This document shows, in pieces, positions 9,680 to 19,799 of a stretch of 64,000 nucleotides of DNA (positions are counted from its first letter, which is position 1; the number at the start of each line of letters is the position of its first letter). Source of the stretch: Prorocentrum cordatum (Eukaryota; Sar; Dinophyceae; Prorocentrales; Prorocentraceae); contig CAUYUJ010021678.1 of NCBI GenBank assembly GCA_963575745.1, positions 47,501 through 111,500 of the forward strand, in the 5' to 3' direction. A model generated the notes under the pieces. The model made no database searches, had not been told where the DNA came from, and saw nothing but the letters and a program-made list of their open reading frames with translations. The translations under genes were made by a program, and so were the position numbers.

Positions 9680-11627
9680 CGTCCGCCCATCGACCCATCA
9701 CCCGAGATGTCTCTCCGTCGCAACGCGTTGCGGCTCGGGCTCAGCGGAGCCGCCCATCTCTCTCTTCTACGAGCGCAGATCTGTTCGGCAAGCGCAGGCG
9801 CCACTACGACACTGCGGATCTTCCTCCTGGCAGGAGGTTGAGGGCAAACGCGGGCGCGCTGCTGACAACCAACGCGCTCACCTGCAACAAGGCCCAGTCG
9901 CTGCTGGACGACGCCCGCGCGGGAGGCCACCGAGGAGCGAGCGACGTGGCCAGCCGCCGAGGAGCGGGCGAAAAGGGCGCCAGCAGATGGGCAAACGTCG
10001 GCGGCAATGCATCCAGGAGGTTGCGGAGGCGATTTCTCCGAGGCAGCGCGTGGCCCAGGCCGCGCTTCGCGGAGGTCCGCTGCTGGGGCAAGAAGCACAA
10101 CCGCGAACGGAAGGAGTGCGTCGCTCTCGGCTTACCGCGCGAATATTTTGCCCAACTGGTGACTTACGGCTCGCTCGAGAAACTGGAAGACACCGGCGGT
10201 CTGGATAAAAGTGGAGAAGAGCACGTGCAACGCTGCCTCTCGGCAGTGCAAGTTGATTCGATGGTTCCAGCAAGACTGTGGGCCGACGGCGTCCCGCGCC
10301 AGCGGGGCCGCGATCAGACCGTAGAGCTCGCGCGCCTCAGTTTGCCGGGGCTGCCGAAAACGGTGGAGGCGCACAAGCCGCGCGCGCTCGTCGCTGGGTT
10401 GACGAAGTCTCCCATGAGCACGAACACTTGGCATGACATGTTCGAAGTGCTTGCTTGGAATTTTCGGCCCATGGCTGCAGGTGAATACCCTGCCGCCCGC
10501 CACGACGGCACAGATTGGTTGAAGTCTGACTTTCACAGAGCCAGGAAGGCAGGTTCACATTTAGGCTACAGGTCTGCACCGGTGCAGACGCGCGCAGATT
10601 GGGCATGATGGAAACAAGTGTTCGGGCTCCCGCAGTTCAACGAGAAGGCGGGCTGCTGCCGGGGGGGCCACGTGGCGCCGCAGCAGGCCCCTCGTCCGCT
10701 TCCTTCTCGCCGCCCTCCTCGCCCCCCTCTTCGCCGCGCGCCCCCCGCCCCCTGCGCCCGCGCAGGTCTTCCAGCCAGAGCGCGTCTGCAGCGCGGCGCC
10801 GCGGCGGAGCAACAGGCGCGCGAAGACGCAACTGATCCGACACTTAATGGAACATGATGTCACGATTCCGCCGACGATGTCAACCCCATGGGTCGCCCAA
10901 GCGGTCTGGATAATCGATTGGCTACATGCCGTTGATTTGGGCGCGGCTGCAGATTGGTTGGGGCAGATGTTTTGTTCAGATGAATACAACTTAAAAGTTC
11001 ACTGGCCCTACGTGCACCGCGCAATGCATATATTTGCGGGATCGCCTGGGTACCTGATACGGGCGGAACCCAGAGGCGGATCGAATTCACTCCTTGACAA
11101 TGAAAACCATAAAGCACAAGAAGGCAATGCGCCTTTCAGGGCAGGCTGCTGTCGTCAGACACATGATACCGTCTGGGAAAGCGCTCGCCGACGAGCTGTG
11201 CGACCCCAATGTCACGGAGGAGGCCGCGATGAAAAATGCGATGTTTCATTTGTCTCAGCGTTATCTTTGCTCGAGATCGAAAGGAAACATTTTGAATGCG
11301 CAGTCGACCAAGTTCAGCCTGCAGTGCGCCGCACTGCGCGGCATGCGCCCGAAAGTGTTTCAAATGAGACCGAAGATTCATCAATTTATCGAGATAGGCC
11401 CCCAAGCCGCACAGGGGCACCAGCCCGAGACATGCTGGACTCACAGAGACGAGGACTGCGGAGGCACGGGCGCCAACTTCGCCAAGCGTCGTGGCAGCGC
11501 GCTCACGCCCAAAGGGTTCAGCGTCGCATTGATGTCAATTTTTTCTCGCAGCCTTTCGCGAGGATCTTGCGATGGCATCGGCAGTGCTCCTCGGCCAGAT
11601 CCAAAAAAGAGGTTGTCCTCCCCTCCC

Positions 11628-11645
11628 CCCTCTTGCGCAGGAAGT
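11628..11645. repeat. CCTCCTG palindrome, copy 6, degenerate
   Basis: CCTCTTGCGCAGGAAG, two changes from copy 5. A TTTTCTCGCAGCCTTTCGCG word about 90 bp upstream resembles the start of element copies A and B. Confidence 0.45.
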
Positions 11646-11818
11646 GCACGTCGACCCGCGTCGGGGCCCCCCTCTCCCGTCCTCCTCGCCCCCCAATTCA
11701 CCTTCACATGTCCACTCGTCTTGCTCATCCATGTGTATGTTTGCCGCAGCCTTTTTTGGCTGCGAACCTTTCTGGAAGCTGCCCGGCTCGAACCCAGGAG
11801 TTCAGCATAACAATTGCC

Positions 11819-12106
11819 ATGGCAGCCTGGGACAGGCGGTGCTCGACGTGCGGCGCCCTCGGCGCTGCGCACGACGCCGCGGCCTGGCGCTACGTGCAGC
11901 AGCTCGACGGTAACTGGTGGTTTCCCTGCTGCCAGATATGCGTCCAGAATTGCCGCCTTGGCCTCAACAACAAGGTTCTGGAGCACGACGGGCCGCGGGT
12001 CGAGAAGCTGGTCGACGAGCGACTGGTGATCTTGGCGGAGGCGCGCTGCTTGGCCCAGAACGGCAACAGGGACGCGCAGGCAAACCAGCGGCGACGCCTT
12101 CACTGA
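11819..12106 (+). CDS. Small Cys-rich protein or terminal exon, 95 aa
   Basis: The ATG at 11819 opens MAAWDRRCSTCGALGAAHDA, followed by WRYVQQLDGNWWFPCCQICVQNC and a helical tail (VEKLVDERLVILAEARCLAQN) to TGA at 12104-12106. Two Cys-x2-Cys pairs (residues 8/11 and about 43/46) suggest a zinc-binding knuckle. Composition is protein-like and unlike the flanking shadows. It lies about 250 bp after the last recognisable piece of the transposase-like gene and after palindrome copy 6, so it may be that gene's last exon rather than a separate gene. The stop lies within a 20-bp direct duplication (12091-12130). Confidence 0.45.
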   Translation: MAAWDRRCSTCGALGAAHDAAAWRYVQQLDGNWWFPCCQICVQNCRLGLNNKVLEHDGPRVEKLVDERLVILAEARCLAQNGNRDAQANQRRRLH

Positions 12107-12130
12107 GTGAGCGACGCCTTCGCTGAGTGA
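12091..12130. repeat. 20-bp tandem duplication at a stop codon
   Basis: Two units of GCGACGCCTTCRCTGAGTGA at 12091-12110 and 12111-12130 with one difference. The first copy contains the TGA ending the Cys-rich ORF. Confidence 0.85.
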
Positions 12131-12309
12131 ATCCGCGCGCCACCTGCGCGCCCAGAACATCGGGAGCCGTGCCCCCTTTTTGCGCCCGATGAGAAAAAAA
12201 GAAACGAGAGGGGGCGACGTCTCCTGTCGAGGAGGCGCCGCGGGGAGCAGGAGGAGGAGGAGGAGGGAGGGAGGAAAATGCGGAGGAGGAGGAGGGGAAT
12301 GGAGGATGC

Positions 12310-12445
12310 AATCAATAAAAAATCAACATTGAAACCGCATATACTTAACATATAATCATATGTAAACCGCATAGAGTCAACATATAATTAACACACAATC
12401 AACATATAATTAAAACCGCAAGCGATATAATCAACATAGAAGCCG
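12310..12445. repeat. AT-rich degenerate tandem repeat
   Basis: About four degenerate units of AACCGCATATAATCAACAT with ATAATTAACAC variants. It sits between the last ORF and the right inverted repeat. Confidence 0.7.
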
Positions 12446-12469
12446 CAGGAGAGCTCTGCTCTTAATTAA

Positions 12470-12551
12470 GGCTGACAGCTAATTAGAGCTACCAGCCCTG
12501 TCAGCCTTCATTAGCGCTGACAGCAAATGAGAGCTGATTGGACCCTCAAGG
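12470..12551. repeat. Right end: subterminal hairpin and 22-nt inverted repeat
   Basis: GGCTGACAG (12470-12478) pairs with CTGTCAGCC (12498-12507 region), followed by TTAGCGCTGACAGC and then the right inverted repeat at 12530-12551. Confidence 0.65.
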
Positions 12552-13084
12552 ACTAGTGAAAAATATATAGAAGAAACCGTTCAATACATTACCAAATGAA
12601 TGCAGAAATAAAATCCGTGCCTGGCCCACCCCCCCCGCGATGCGCGATGCCCCTCGCGCCCCCGCGCTCTCGCGGCGCCCCTTGGAGAAGCACGTGACGT
12701 GCGAGAGGCGATCTGTCCTCGCGCCCCCGCGGGCACCCTACCGAGAAGCTGGAAACACTCATGCGTGGAACACCTGGGTGTCACTTGCCGGAGGGCCGAG
12801 GGCTGGAGAGACATGTGGTCACGCGTGTATCTTCGCGCCCCCGCGGGTGCCGAGTTTCTCGACGCCGGCGCCCTTCGGAGGGGCGACGGCAGCGACCGCA
12901 AGGGTTTCTGGCCCTCTCGTGGCCGCAAGAACGTGCCCGCGAAACGCCTGGCTCTGGCACTCTGTGGACGGTCCAGCTCTGCCACGGCAGCAAGCGAATA
13001 CCCGAGAGGTACCCTACCCCTTCTCCGCGCACGACGACTACTTCTATGAACGCTCCATACATGAGAGTACATGGCGTGATCTAC
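12552..13084. other. No gene recognised; degenerate repeat words
   Basis: Contains two related blocks ending in TCGCGCCCCCGCGGG (about 12720 and 12835), also echoed near 29180 as TCGTGCCCCCGCG. No convincing coding frame. Confidence 0.5.
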
Positions 13085-13680
13085 GCTGCCCTCACCTCCG
13101 CCGTGCCTCTCTAGAGACCACGGAAACTGGCGACTGTTGTGCAGTTCGCAGTCTACGACGGGAGCCGCGAGGTTTCGAAGTGAGTTGCTCTGCCTTCACC
13201 TCCGCCGTGCCTCCCAGGAGCCCACGGAAGTGGCGACGGTTGCACAGTTCGCAACCCACGATGGGAGCCGCGAAGTCTCACAAACTCCGCGCTGCCCTTA
13301 CCTCCGCTGTGCCTCCCAGGAGCCCACTAAAGTGGCGACGGTTGCGCAGTTCGAAGCCCACACTGGAGCCACGAGGCTTCGAAATGATTTGCGCTGCCCT
13401 CAACTCCGCCGTGCCTCCCAGGAGCCCAAGAACAAAGCAACAACTCTTGCGCAAATCACAGCCCACGATGGGAGCCGCGAGGTCTCGAAGTGATCTGCGC
13501 TGCCCTCACCTCCGCCGTGCCTCCCAGGAACCCACTAGAGTGGCGACGGTTGCACAGTTCGCAACCAACGATGGGAGCCGCGAGGTCTCCAAGTGATCTG
13601 TGCTGCCCTCACCTCTGCCGTGCCTCCCAGGAGCCCACGGATGTGGCGACGGTTACACAGTTCGCATGCCCCGAGGGACC
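13085..13680. repeat. ~104-bp tandem repeat, six copies
   Basis: GGAGCCGCGA (or ACGA) recurs at 13161, 13264, 13365, 13471 and 13574; CTGCCCTCACCTCCGCCGTG marks unit starts from 13085. Units differ by 101-106 bp and about 10-15%. Open frames across the array on the plus strand are repeat translations. The first unit resembles 29270-29330. Confidence 0.9.
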
Positions 13681-13689
13681 GCACATGAT

Positions 13690-13767
13690 GCAGAAGCAAA
13701 AGGAAAAGGAGGAGAAGGAGAAGGAGGAGGAGAAGGAGGAGGAGAAGGAGGAGGGGGTAGGCGACGC

Positions 13768-13802
<35 letters not shown>

Positions 13803-13838
13803 GGAAGAGGAGGAAGAGGAGGAGGAGCATTGGGACGG
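13690..13838. repeat. GGA/GAA purine tract
   Basis: Imperfect AAGGAGGAG trinucleotide run of about 145 bp; gives poly-Glu, Arg/Lys and, antisense, poly-Leu frames. Confidence 0.95.
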
Positions 13839-14769
13839 AAAAGACGGGTACCAAAGCGCTCTCCTCAAGCGAGAATCCAAAACACGAGGGCTGCCAAACC
13901 ACGGCGGCCGTGTACAGTCCCCCACCTCTTCTCGCCGTGAGATGACAAAAAAAGACACGACAGGCGGTTTGATCCAATTACGGTCTCTGGGGGCCCCTGA
14001 CCGGGCCCCGGCAAGTTCGTATCGTGACGACTTCGGCGTTGGTTTCTGACACCGCGGGGACCGTTCAGCCTTGAGCGATCGGCCGTTTCCGAAACGTCAG
14101 ATCGCTCAACGTCGACCGATTCTGGGTCTCCAACGGCGCTCAACGTTGAACGCCGGCGGCGGGGTCGCCGCCGGTCGGCACGACGCGAACCTACCGCACT
14201 CGGGATGAACATGTAGTCCCAGGGGAAAGGTACAGGTCTCCGGGGTCCCACCCTGCGGGCAAGAAGCGCGACGCTGGAGTCCTGGGCCCACCCCACCTCG
14301 GCCACGGCCTCTCTCCCACCGTGCGCCGGCTTCCGCCGGCGGAAGCTGGACGACGCTCTCAGCCCCGCGATGTGCGGCACCATGCCCACTCGGCCAAGCG
14401 TGCGGATGCCTCGCGGCCAAGCTGTGCCCAAGCACCGCCGCACGTGGCGGCGCTCTGACGGTTGGTTGCGGCTGCTGCTGGCTGCTAGGCCCCAAGCGGT
14501 CTCTGAGGGCTCGGCGGGGCGTAGACGCGCGCGTTACGCTGCCTGCGCTAAACTTTCTGCGCCCCGTCGCCGCGCGCGGGGCCGCGACGCCAACGAACAA
14601 GTGCATCAGCTCGCCCAGGGCAGCCCCCCACACGTGCAACGCCAGGTGAGCTTCGGCAGGCCCGTCTGAAGGTGTGCACACAAATAAATACACACAAATA
14701 AATATATTTCTGTATTTTCCAATATTTTCTGGGTTTCTGCTTCCCCCCCCACTTCCCATATTTCCTTAT
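13839..14769 (-). other. No secure gene; weak minus-strand coding signal
   Basis: On the minus strand 14180-14670 stays open with mixed composition (for example AEAHLALHVWGAALGELM near 14650-14590), but the plus strand frame 14370-14669 is equally open. I cannot choose and do not call an exon. 13990-14160 contains CAACGTTGAACGC and TTTCCGAAACG words. 14680-14770 is AT-rich. Confidence 0.3.
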
Positions 14770-15240
14770 ATATTTACCTAACAGCGAAGACTGATAGGTT
14801 TCTAATGGGGTCAAAAGAGAACATCTGATGACTCCCCAGGGGGGTCTGGGCGGGAGCCAGACAGGCGAGGGCCGGGTTCGTTTTAAGCAAACAGTCAAAC
14901 ACTTCGTGCTCTTCGACCTCCCAGAACTCCATTCCCGGGCCACATTTTGAATGCCCGGAGCCAAATGTAGACCACTTCGTGCTCTTCGACTTAATTCCCA
15001 GAACTCCATTCCCGGGCCACATCTTGGATGCCCGGAGCCAACTGTAGGCCACTTTGTGCTCTTCGACTTCCCAGAACTCCACTCCCGGGCCACATTTCGG
15101 ATGCCCGGCTCTTGGACTCCCCAGAACACCACTCGCGGGCCACATTTTCAATGCCCGGAGCCAACTGTAGGCCACTTCGTGCTCTTCGACTTCCCAGAAC
15201 TCCACTCCCGGGCCACATTTTGAATGCCCGGAGCCAACTG
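14770..15240. repeat. Segmental duplication copy 1 with 73-bp tandem units
   Basis: A 140-bp leader (14770-14908, CCTAACAGCGAAGACTGATA and onward) followed by about five ~73-bp units of CACTTCGTGCTCTTCGACTT, CCAGAACTCCACTCCCGGG and CCACATTTTGAATGCCCGG. The whole block recurs at 15632-16090. Confidence 0.9.
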
Positions 15241-15242
15241 TA

Positions 15243-15349
15243 CGCCTTTCCATCACTCCTACTCGTTCACTCCACACACTACAACTACTACTTCACTGCT
15301 ACCACTACTACCATCACTACTACTTTTACTGCTACTACTACTGTTACTA

Positions 15350-15395
<46 letters not shown>

Positions 15396-15600
15396 TGCTG
15401 CTAGTGTAGCTATTGCTACTGCAACTACTGGCAGTGCCACTGCGACTGCCGCTGATGTTGCCACTGCGACTGCCACTGCGAATCCGAATGCGACCGCGAG
15501 AACACCAGAATTCTACAACAGCGCTCTTACATGAATACCACAGGCAATGTTTCCAGCTATGTTTTTACACATCGCTGTTCGGTTGCTTTGCCGGGGTAAT
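15243..15600. repeat. Trinucleotide-rich duplicated block, copy 1
   Basis: ACTACTACC-type triplets, then (GCT)11, then CTGCGACTGCCACTGCGAAT and a unique end (CACAGGCAATGTTTCCAGCT, TTGCTTTGCCGGG). Nearly identical to 17042-17356 apart from the triplet counts. Confidence 0.9.
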
Positions 15601-15631
15601 CTGGGAGTCGACGATTAATTGTGTCTGTGCG

Positions 15632-16090
15632 TTTTAACCTAACAACGAAGACCGATAGGTTTCTAATGGGGTCAAAAGAAAACATCTGATGACTCCCCAG
15701 GGGGGTCTGGGCGGAGCCGGACAGGCGAGGGCCGCGCTCGTTTGAAGCAAACAGTCAGACACTTCGTGCTCTTCGACCTCCCAGAACTCCACTCCTGGGC
15801 CACATTTTGAATGCCCGGAGCCAAATGCAGGCCACTTCGTGCTCTTTGACTTCCCAGAACTCCACTCCCGGGCCACATTTTGGATGCCCGGAGCCAACTG
15901 TAGGCCACTTCGTGCTCTTCGACTTCCCAGAACTCCACTCCCGGGCCACATTTTGGATGCCCGGAGCCAACTGTAGGCCACTTCGTGCTCTTGGACTTCC
16001 CAGAACACCACTCCTGGGCCACATTTTGAATGCCCGGAGCCATCCGTAAGCCACTTTGTGCTTTTCCACTTCCCAGAACTCCACTCCCGT
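15632..16090. repeat. Segmental duplication copy 2 with 73-bp tandem units
   Basis: Leader and about five 73-bp units as in 14770-15240, same orientation, roughly 93-95% alike by eye. Internal unit order differs slightly. Confidence 0.9.
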
Positions 16091-16404
16091 GCGTACTTGT
16101 AATCGTAGTTCCAGCAATAGAAGGACTGCGCGGCCGCGGTGCTTCCCAGCCTCCGAGTTTCGTCGGTGCTTCTCAGCCTGCATCTGTCCGACTGTGCGCT
16201 TCACACGCCGCTCCTAGTGCGCTCCTCTTCCGTTTGCGAGATGTCTTCCAAGATGTGGGTGGAGGCCGAGAAAGACGGACAGAACAAATCCAAGTAGCGC
16301 GGTCATCATCCCATCATCCTCCTCAATCATCACATCATCATCATCAATGGCTTCGCCGAGCACCCCGGTGGAGACTCAGGTCTTACGGGTCCGTGCCCAT
16401 ACTC
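16091..16404. other. No secure gene
   Basis: A plus-strand frame includes mixed-composition residues (SALLFRLRDVFQDVGGGRER near 16220-16290) but then runs into CATCAT and CTACTA repeats. Too short to call. Confidence 0.3.
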
Positions 16405-16819
<415 letters not shown>

Positions 16820-17041
16820 GACATCACACTAAATCCATCCATGGGAGTGCCTGTATCGGAGCTACATTCATTGATGCAAGTGTGTCGTTTGAGGCTCAAG
16901 CCGTTGATAGCAGTGTCTCGTTTGGAATCACATCCGTTGATAGCAGTGTCTTATTTAGACCTCAATGCATTTATACAAAGATCTCATGTGGAGATACCGT
17001 TATCGAAAGCAGTGTTTCTACTGCTACTACCATTGCTCCCA

Positions 17042-17356
17042 TCAATCCTACTCGTTCACTCCACACAACTACTTCACTGCTACCACTACTACCATCACTA
17101 CTACTTCTACTGCTACTACTACTGTTACTATTACTGCAGCTGCTGCTGTTGCTGCTGCTAGTGTAGCTATTGCTACTGCAACTACTGGCAGTGCCACTGC
17201 GACTGCCGCTGATGTTGCCACTGCGACTGCCACTGCGAATCCGAATGCGACTGCGAGAACACCAGAATTCTACAACAACGCTCTTACATGAATGCCACAG
17301 GCAATGTTTCCAGCTATGCTTCTACACATCGCTGTTAGGTTGCTTTGCCGGGATAA
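17042..17356. repeat. Trinucleotide-rich duplicated block, copy 2
   Basis: Second copy of 15243-15600 in the same orientation, with a shorter GCT run. It ends at the same TTGCTTTGCCGGG word. Confidence 0.9.
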
Positions 17357-17597
17357 TTTCCCCTCCTGATGTTAGGAGGAGGCTGCTCCGTAGAGGCCGC
17401 CGGCCTCACGTCCACGGCCGAGGCCCGCGCCTTCCAGGAAGCGGGGGTGCTCCTCAGAGGCCCTCCCCCCTCCCCCTTGGCCCCCCCTCTGCGCGTGGCG
17501 GGGGCCTCCCCCTGGCCCCCCCGCCCCTGGGCCCCCCTCCCCCTGGCCCCCCCTCCCCCTGGCCCCCCTCTGCGCGTGGCGGGGGCCTCCCCTCCGC

Positions 17598-17862
17598 ACC
17601 CCGTCTCTCTCTCTCTCTCTTGCGGCCCCCGCGCGCGGGGCCGGGCCTCTGGAGGCCCAGGCCCGGCGAACGGCTGGCCGTCGTGCTCCGACCGCGCTGC
17701 CGGGAGATCGTGGGGGCGCCCTCCCCTGCTCCTCCTCCTCCTCCTCCTCCTCCTCCTCCTCCTCCTCCTCCTCCTCCTCCTCCTCCATCTCCCCCTCCAT
17801 CCTCCTCCCCCCTCCCTTCCTCCTCCTCCTCCTCCTCCTCCTCCTCCTCCTCCTTGCGAGGT
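17598..17862. repeat. CT dinucleotide and CCT trinucleotide tracts
   Basis: TCTCTC at 17605-17622, then (CCT)n at 17728-17785 and 17818-17855. The intervening 17440-17600 is C-rich GGCCCCCCT units. Confidence 0.9.
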
Positions 17863-17916
17863 GGGCGAGGTGGGCGAGCGGTGCACTCCGGGCGCGAGGC
17901 GGCGAGGCTGCCGCTC

Positions 17917-18050
17917 TCAGCCCGTGATCGTGTACTCCTCGCCCGCCTCCCACCACGAGCGGGCCGCAAGCAGCTGCTTCACCCAGTCGTCGAAGTCCAG
18001 GCAGTCGGGGCCTGGCAGACTGGACAGAGTCACCAGCGAGCGCTCCACAG
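17917..18050 (-). CDS. Probable terminal exon, acidic C-terminus
   Basis: On the minus strand an acceptor-like TGTAG at 18051-18055 precedes a frame reading VERSLVTLSSLPGPDCLDF then DDWVKQLLAARSWWEAGEEY and TITG, ending at TGA 17917-17919. It has amphipathic helix character and balanced composition, and is followed downstream by simple repeats, as a last exon would be. No family recognised and no upstream exon identified. The same frame extends to 18135 without the proposed splice. Moderate to low confidence. Confidence 0.35.
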
Positions 18051-18055
18051 CTACA

Positions 18056-18899
18056 CATTCTGAATGCCGCTCTGCATTCCCCTGGCCCTGTCCGGAAGAT
18101 ATCCCGCCCTCTGCATGTGTTGTGTTTTCGCACACAGGATTGGACAGAGGTGGTTCGTCTTGCGGTTGTCAGCAATCCGATTGTTTTCGGTGTTTTCAAT
18201 AATGCGTTCCCGCTGCAGCGTGGGCCTCATTTTCGGATCGGCGCTTTGCTGCGGTCGTTCAAAATGGCGGTCTCGCCCCTTCGTGGGCCACTTTTCTGGA
18301 TCCGAGTTCTTTTTCATCGCTGTCGCCTCCCCCCTTTCCCTTCCTCCGCCATTCCCTGGTCCTCCTGCTCATCCCGCAACTTCCACTCCAGTTACCGCTG
18401 CTGCTGTTCGTCCTGGTCCTCCTCCTCCTTCTCCTCCTTCCTTCTTCCTCCTCCTCCTCCTCCTGCTCAGTTCTGGGAGTTCCAGGTCCGCTATGACACA
18501 CGTCCACGGATAGAGAAAACATCAACACAAAAGGAAGCGATGAGCGGGAGGAGTAGGATGTCAGATACGGTGCGAGCGCACCTGGCTTGTCGTTCCCTCT
18601 CTTCCCCGCTCGTTTCCCTTATCCCCCTCTTCCCACTTCCATCCCCCTCCGCTCACTCCTCTACTCGCTCTCGCTCCTCCTCATCATCATCATCTTCCCT
18701 GCTCGCCCGATCCTTCTCCTCACCATCGTTCTCCTTTTAACGGCTGGTGTGCTGCCTCTTTGTTTCGTCCCCCATTCACGATCGGTAACTCACTTGCGTC
18801 GCACCGCCTGCGCACCAGGCATCTTGCCTGAGTCTTCCCCATAGCCTATAACATGCTAGCCGGCGTGGGCCACACGCAATGCTCTCTAGCAGCCCCTAT
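18056..18899. other. No gene recognised
   Basis: Includes a CCT/TTC-rich section (18410-18470) and TC-rich sections to 18740. Open frames on both strands are compositional. Confidence 0.45.
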
Positions 18900-19170
18900 G
18901 TGGTGCAACTTCCATACAATCGTTGACATGCCATACACGGTTGTGCAATATATATATATATATATTGTGAATCAACATCTGTGATAAAATAGATGTAGTG
19001 CAGTAACAGTGGTGCAATCTATGTTGTGCAGTTTATTATGTTCCATACGCGTGGTGCAATCTATGTGGTGCGCAATTCATGGTGGGCAACCGACGTGGTG
19101 CAAGCTGTGTGGTGCAACCCACGTTGTGCAATAGATGTGGTGCAACCTACGTGGTGCAACGCACGTCTGT
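18900..19170. repeat. GTGGTGCAA degenerate array
   Basis: About twelve degenerate ~22-bp units of GTGGTGCAACCNACGTNGTGC, with a TA tract at 18949-18965. Related arrays flank the other copies of the Asp-rich element (21000-21260, 43570-43640 inverted, 44540-44660 inverted) and recur at 52510-52600. Confidence 0.75.
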
Positions 19171-19194
19171 TCGCAATGAATTGTCCACTCCACT

Positions 19195-19760
19195 GCTCGC
19201 GCAAACATCCCACCCACACGCCCGCAACGGGGTTTGCAAACCTCATGCGGCGGCGATTGCGATGAGTGCTTGGCGCTGGCTGGTGCATTTCTGCGGCTGC
19301 GCCAGCCCGCGCAGGCGCGCGCGCAGCGGCCATAGTTCGGCGCGACCGACACGGCCGCGGTGGTTCTGACCGCTCGGCACACCCCAGCACTAGAGTGCGA
19401 GTCGGCGACTTGGGCGGGTGCGGTATCATGGCAACGTCGACTATTATAGACATGATGATGATGGTGATGATAATGATGGTGATGATGATGACGGTGATGA
19501 TGGTGATAGTAATCGCAATGATTGCGGCGATGCTGACAGCGACGACGGGGCAGCCAGTGACGCCGACGATGCCATTTACGCCGACGACGATGGCGGCGTC
19601 TTCACGTCGGTGATGAAGGTTTTGGACTGAATTCGAAATGCGCGCGCGGCAAGCGCGCGAGAGTGGCTCGCATGGAACTATTTGACACGGACCGTGCCAC
19701 CTCCGCACGCGCGCAAGGGCGTCCGAACAATTTCGGCATGCGCGCACGACGCTTGGTAGC
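19195..19760 (+). mobile_element. Asp-frame dispersed element, copy A
   Basis: Core shared with 20425-20985 and, inverted, 43990-44560. Landmarks in order: CTCGCGCAAACATCCCACCC, GGCGATTGCGATGAGTGCTT, GCACTAGAGTGCGAGTCGG, TATCATGGCAACGTCGAC, then about 190 bp of GATGATGAC-rich sequence, then GCGCGCGGCAAGCGCGCGAG and TCGAACAATTTCGGCAT-type words. The plus frame of the central part is Asp-rich (HDDDGDDNDGDDDDGDDGDS) to TGA at 19628-19630; the antisense frame is Ile/Val-rich and open over the same span. No transposase or RT is present, so it is a non-autonomous or unknown repeat. Confidence 0.6.
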
Positions 19761-19799
19761 ATGTTATGACATGTTGAGAAACTCATGGTTTTCTTAAGA

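Larger units (their letters stand above)
8223..11570 (+). pseudogene. Transposase-like family member, broken, several exons
   Basis: Protein-like pieces in order: KKAKAKPEEALDDGALNRML (8290-8380, frame 3); VNHEDKKRFLKMREDDGRGK to YAVDLHEES (8393-8710, frame 2), broken by TAA at 8570; NGAELFKACDSMG (8719-8916, frame 1); a pyrimidine-rich stretch at 8917-9033 that fits a GC-AG intron of 117 bp; ARTELAQLQKIQTNLREC onward to about 9300; an interruption holding element copy B; then a long coherent block (about 9780-10640) with LRANAGALLTTNALTCNKAQ, LPREYFAQLV, VPARLWADGVPRQRGRDQ, AARHDGTDWLKSD and DWA-stop-WKQVFGLPQFN, where TGA 10606-10608 interrupts a conserved-looking motif. It resumes in frame 2 from 10847 (IIDWLHAVDLGAAADWLG at 10913-10966) and in frame 3 from about 11090 (RPKIHQFIEIG and CWTHRDEDCGG). 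I recall this block order from abundant dinoflagellate proteins resembling CACTA or Plavaka transposases; the D-x-x-H of DWLH may belong to the nuclease fold. Stops and phase changes make it a pseudogene unless spliced or edited. Confidence 0.55.
851..12551. mobile_element. Candidate 11.7-kb element bounded by inverted repeats
   Basis: The outer 22 nt at 851-872 and 12530-12551 are inverted copies with one mismatch. Both ends carry related subterminal AT-rich sequence with GCGCT and CTGACAGC words. Inside are two adjacent ORFs in one frame, a split low-complexity protein gene and a decayed transposase-like gene, plus six copies of a palindrome not seen intact elsewhere in the window. No target-site duplication is obvious immediately outside the repeats. 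Whether this is one mobile unit or a gene-rich island with coincidental repeats is an inference. The transposase-like gene and the paired ends favour a unit; the missing duplication argues against it. Confidence 0.3.

Noticed and set aside
13085-13680. Possible CRISPR-like array
   Set aside because: Units are contiguous ~104-bp tandem repeats with no unique spacers of constant size, and the genome is eukaryotic.
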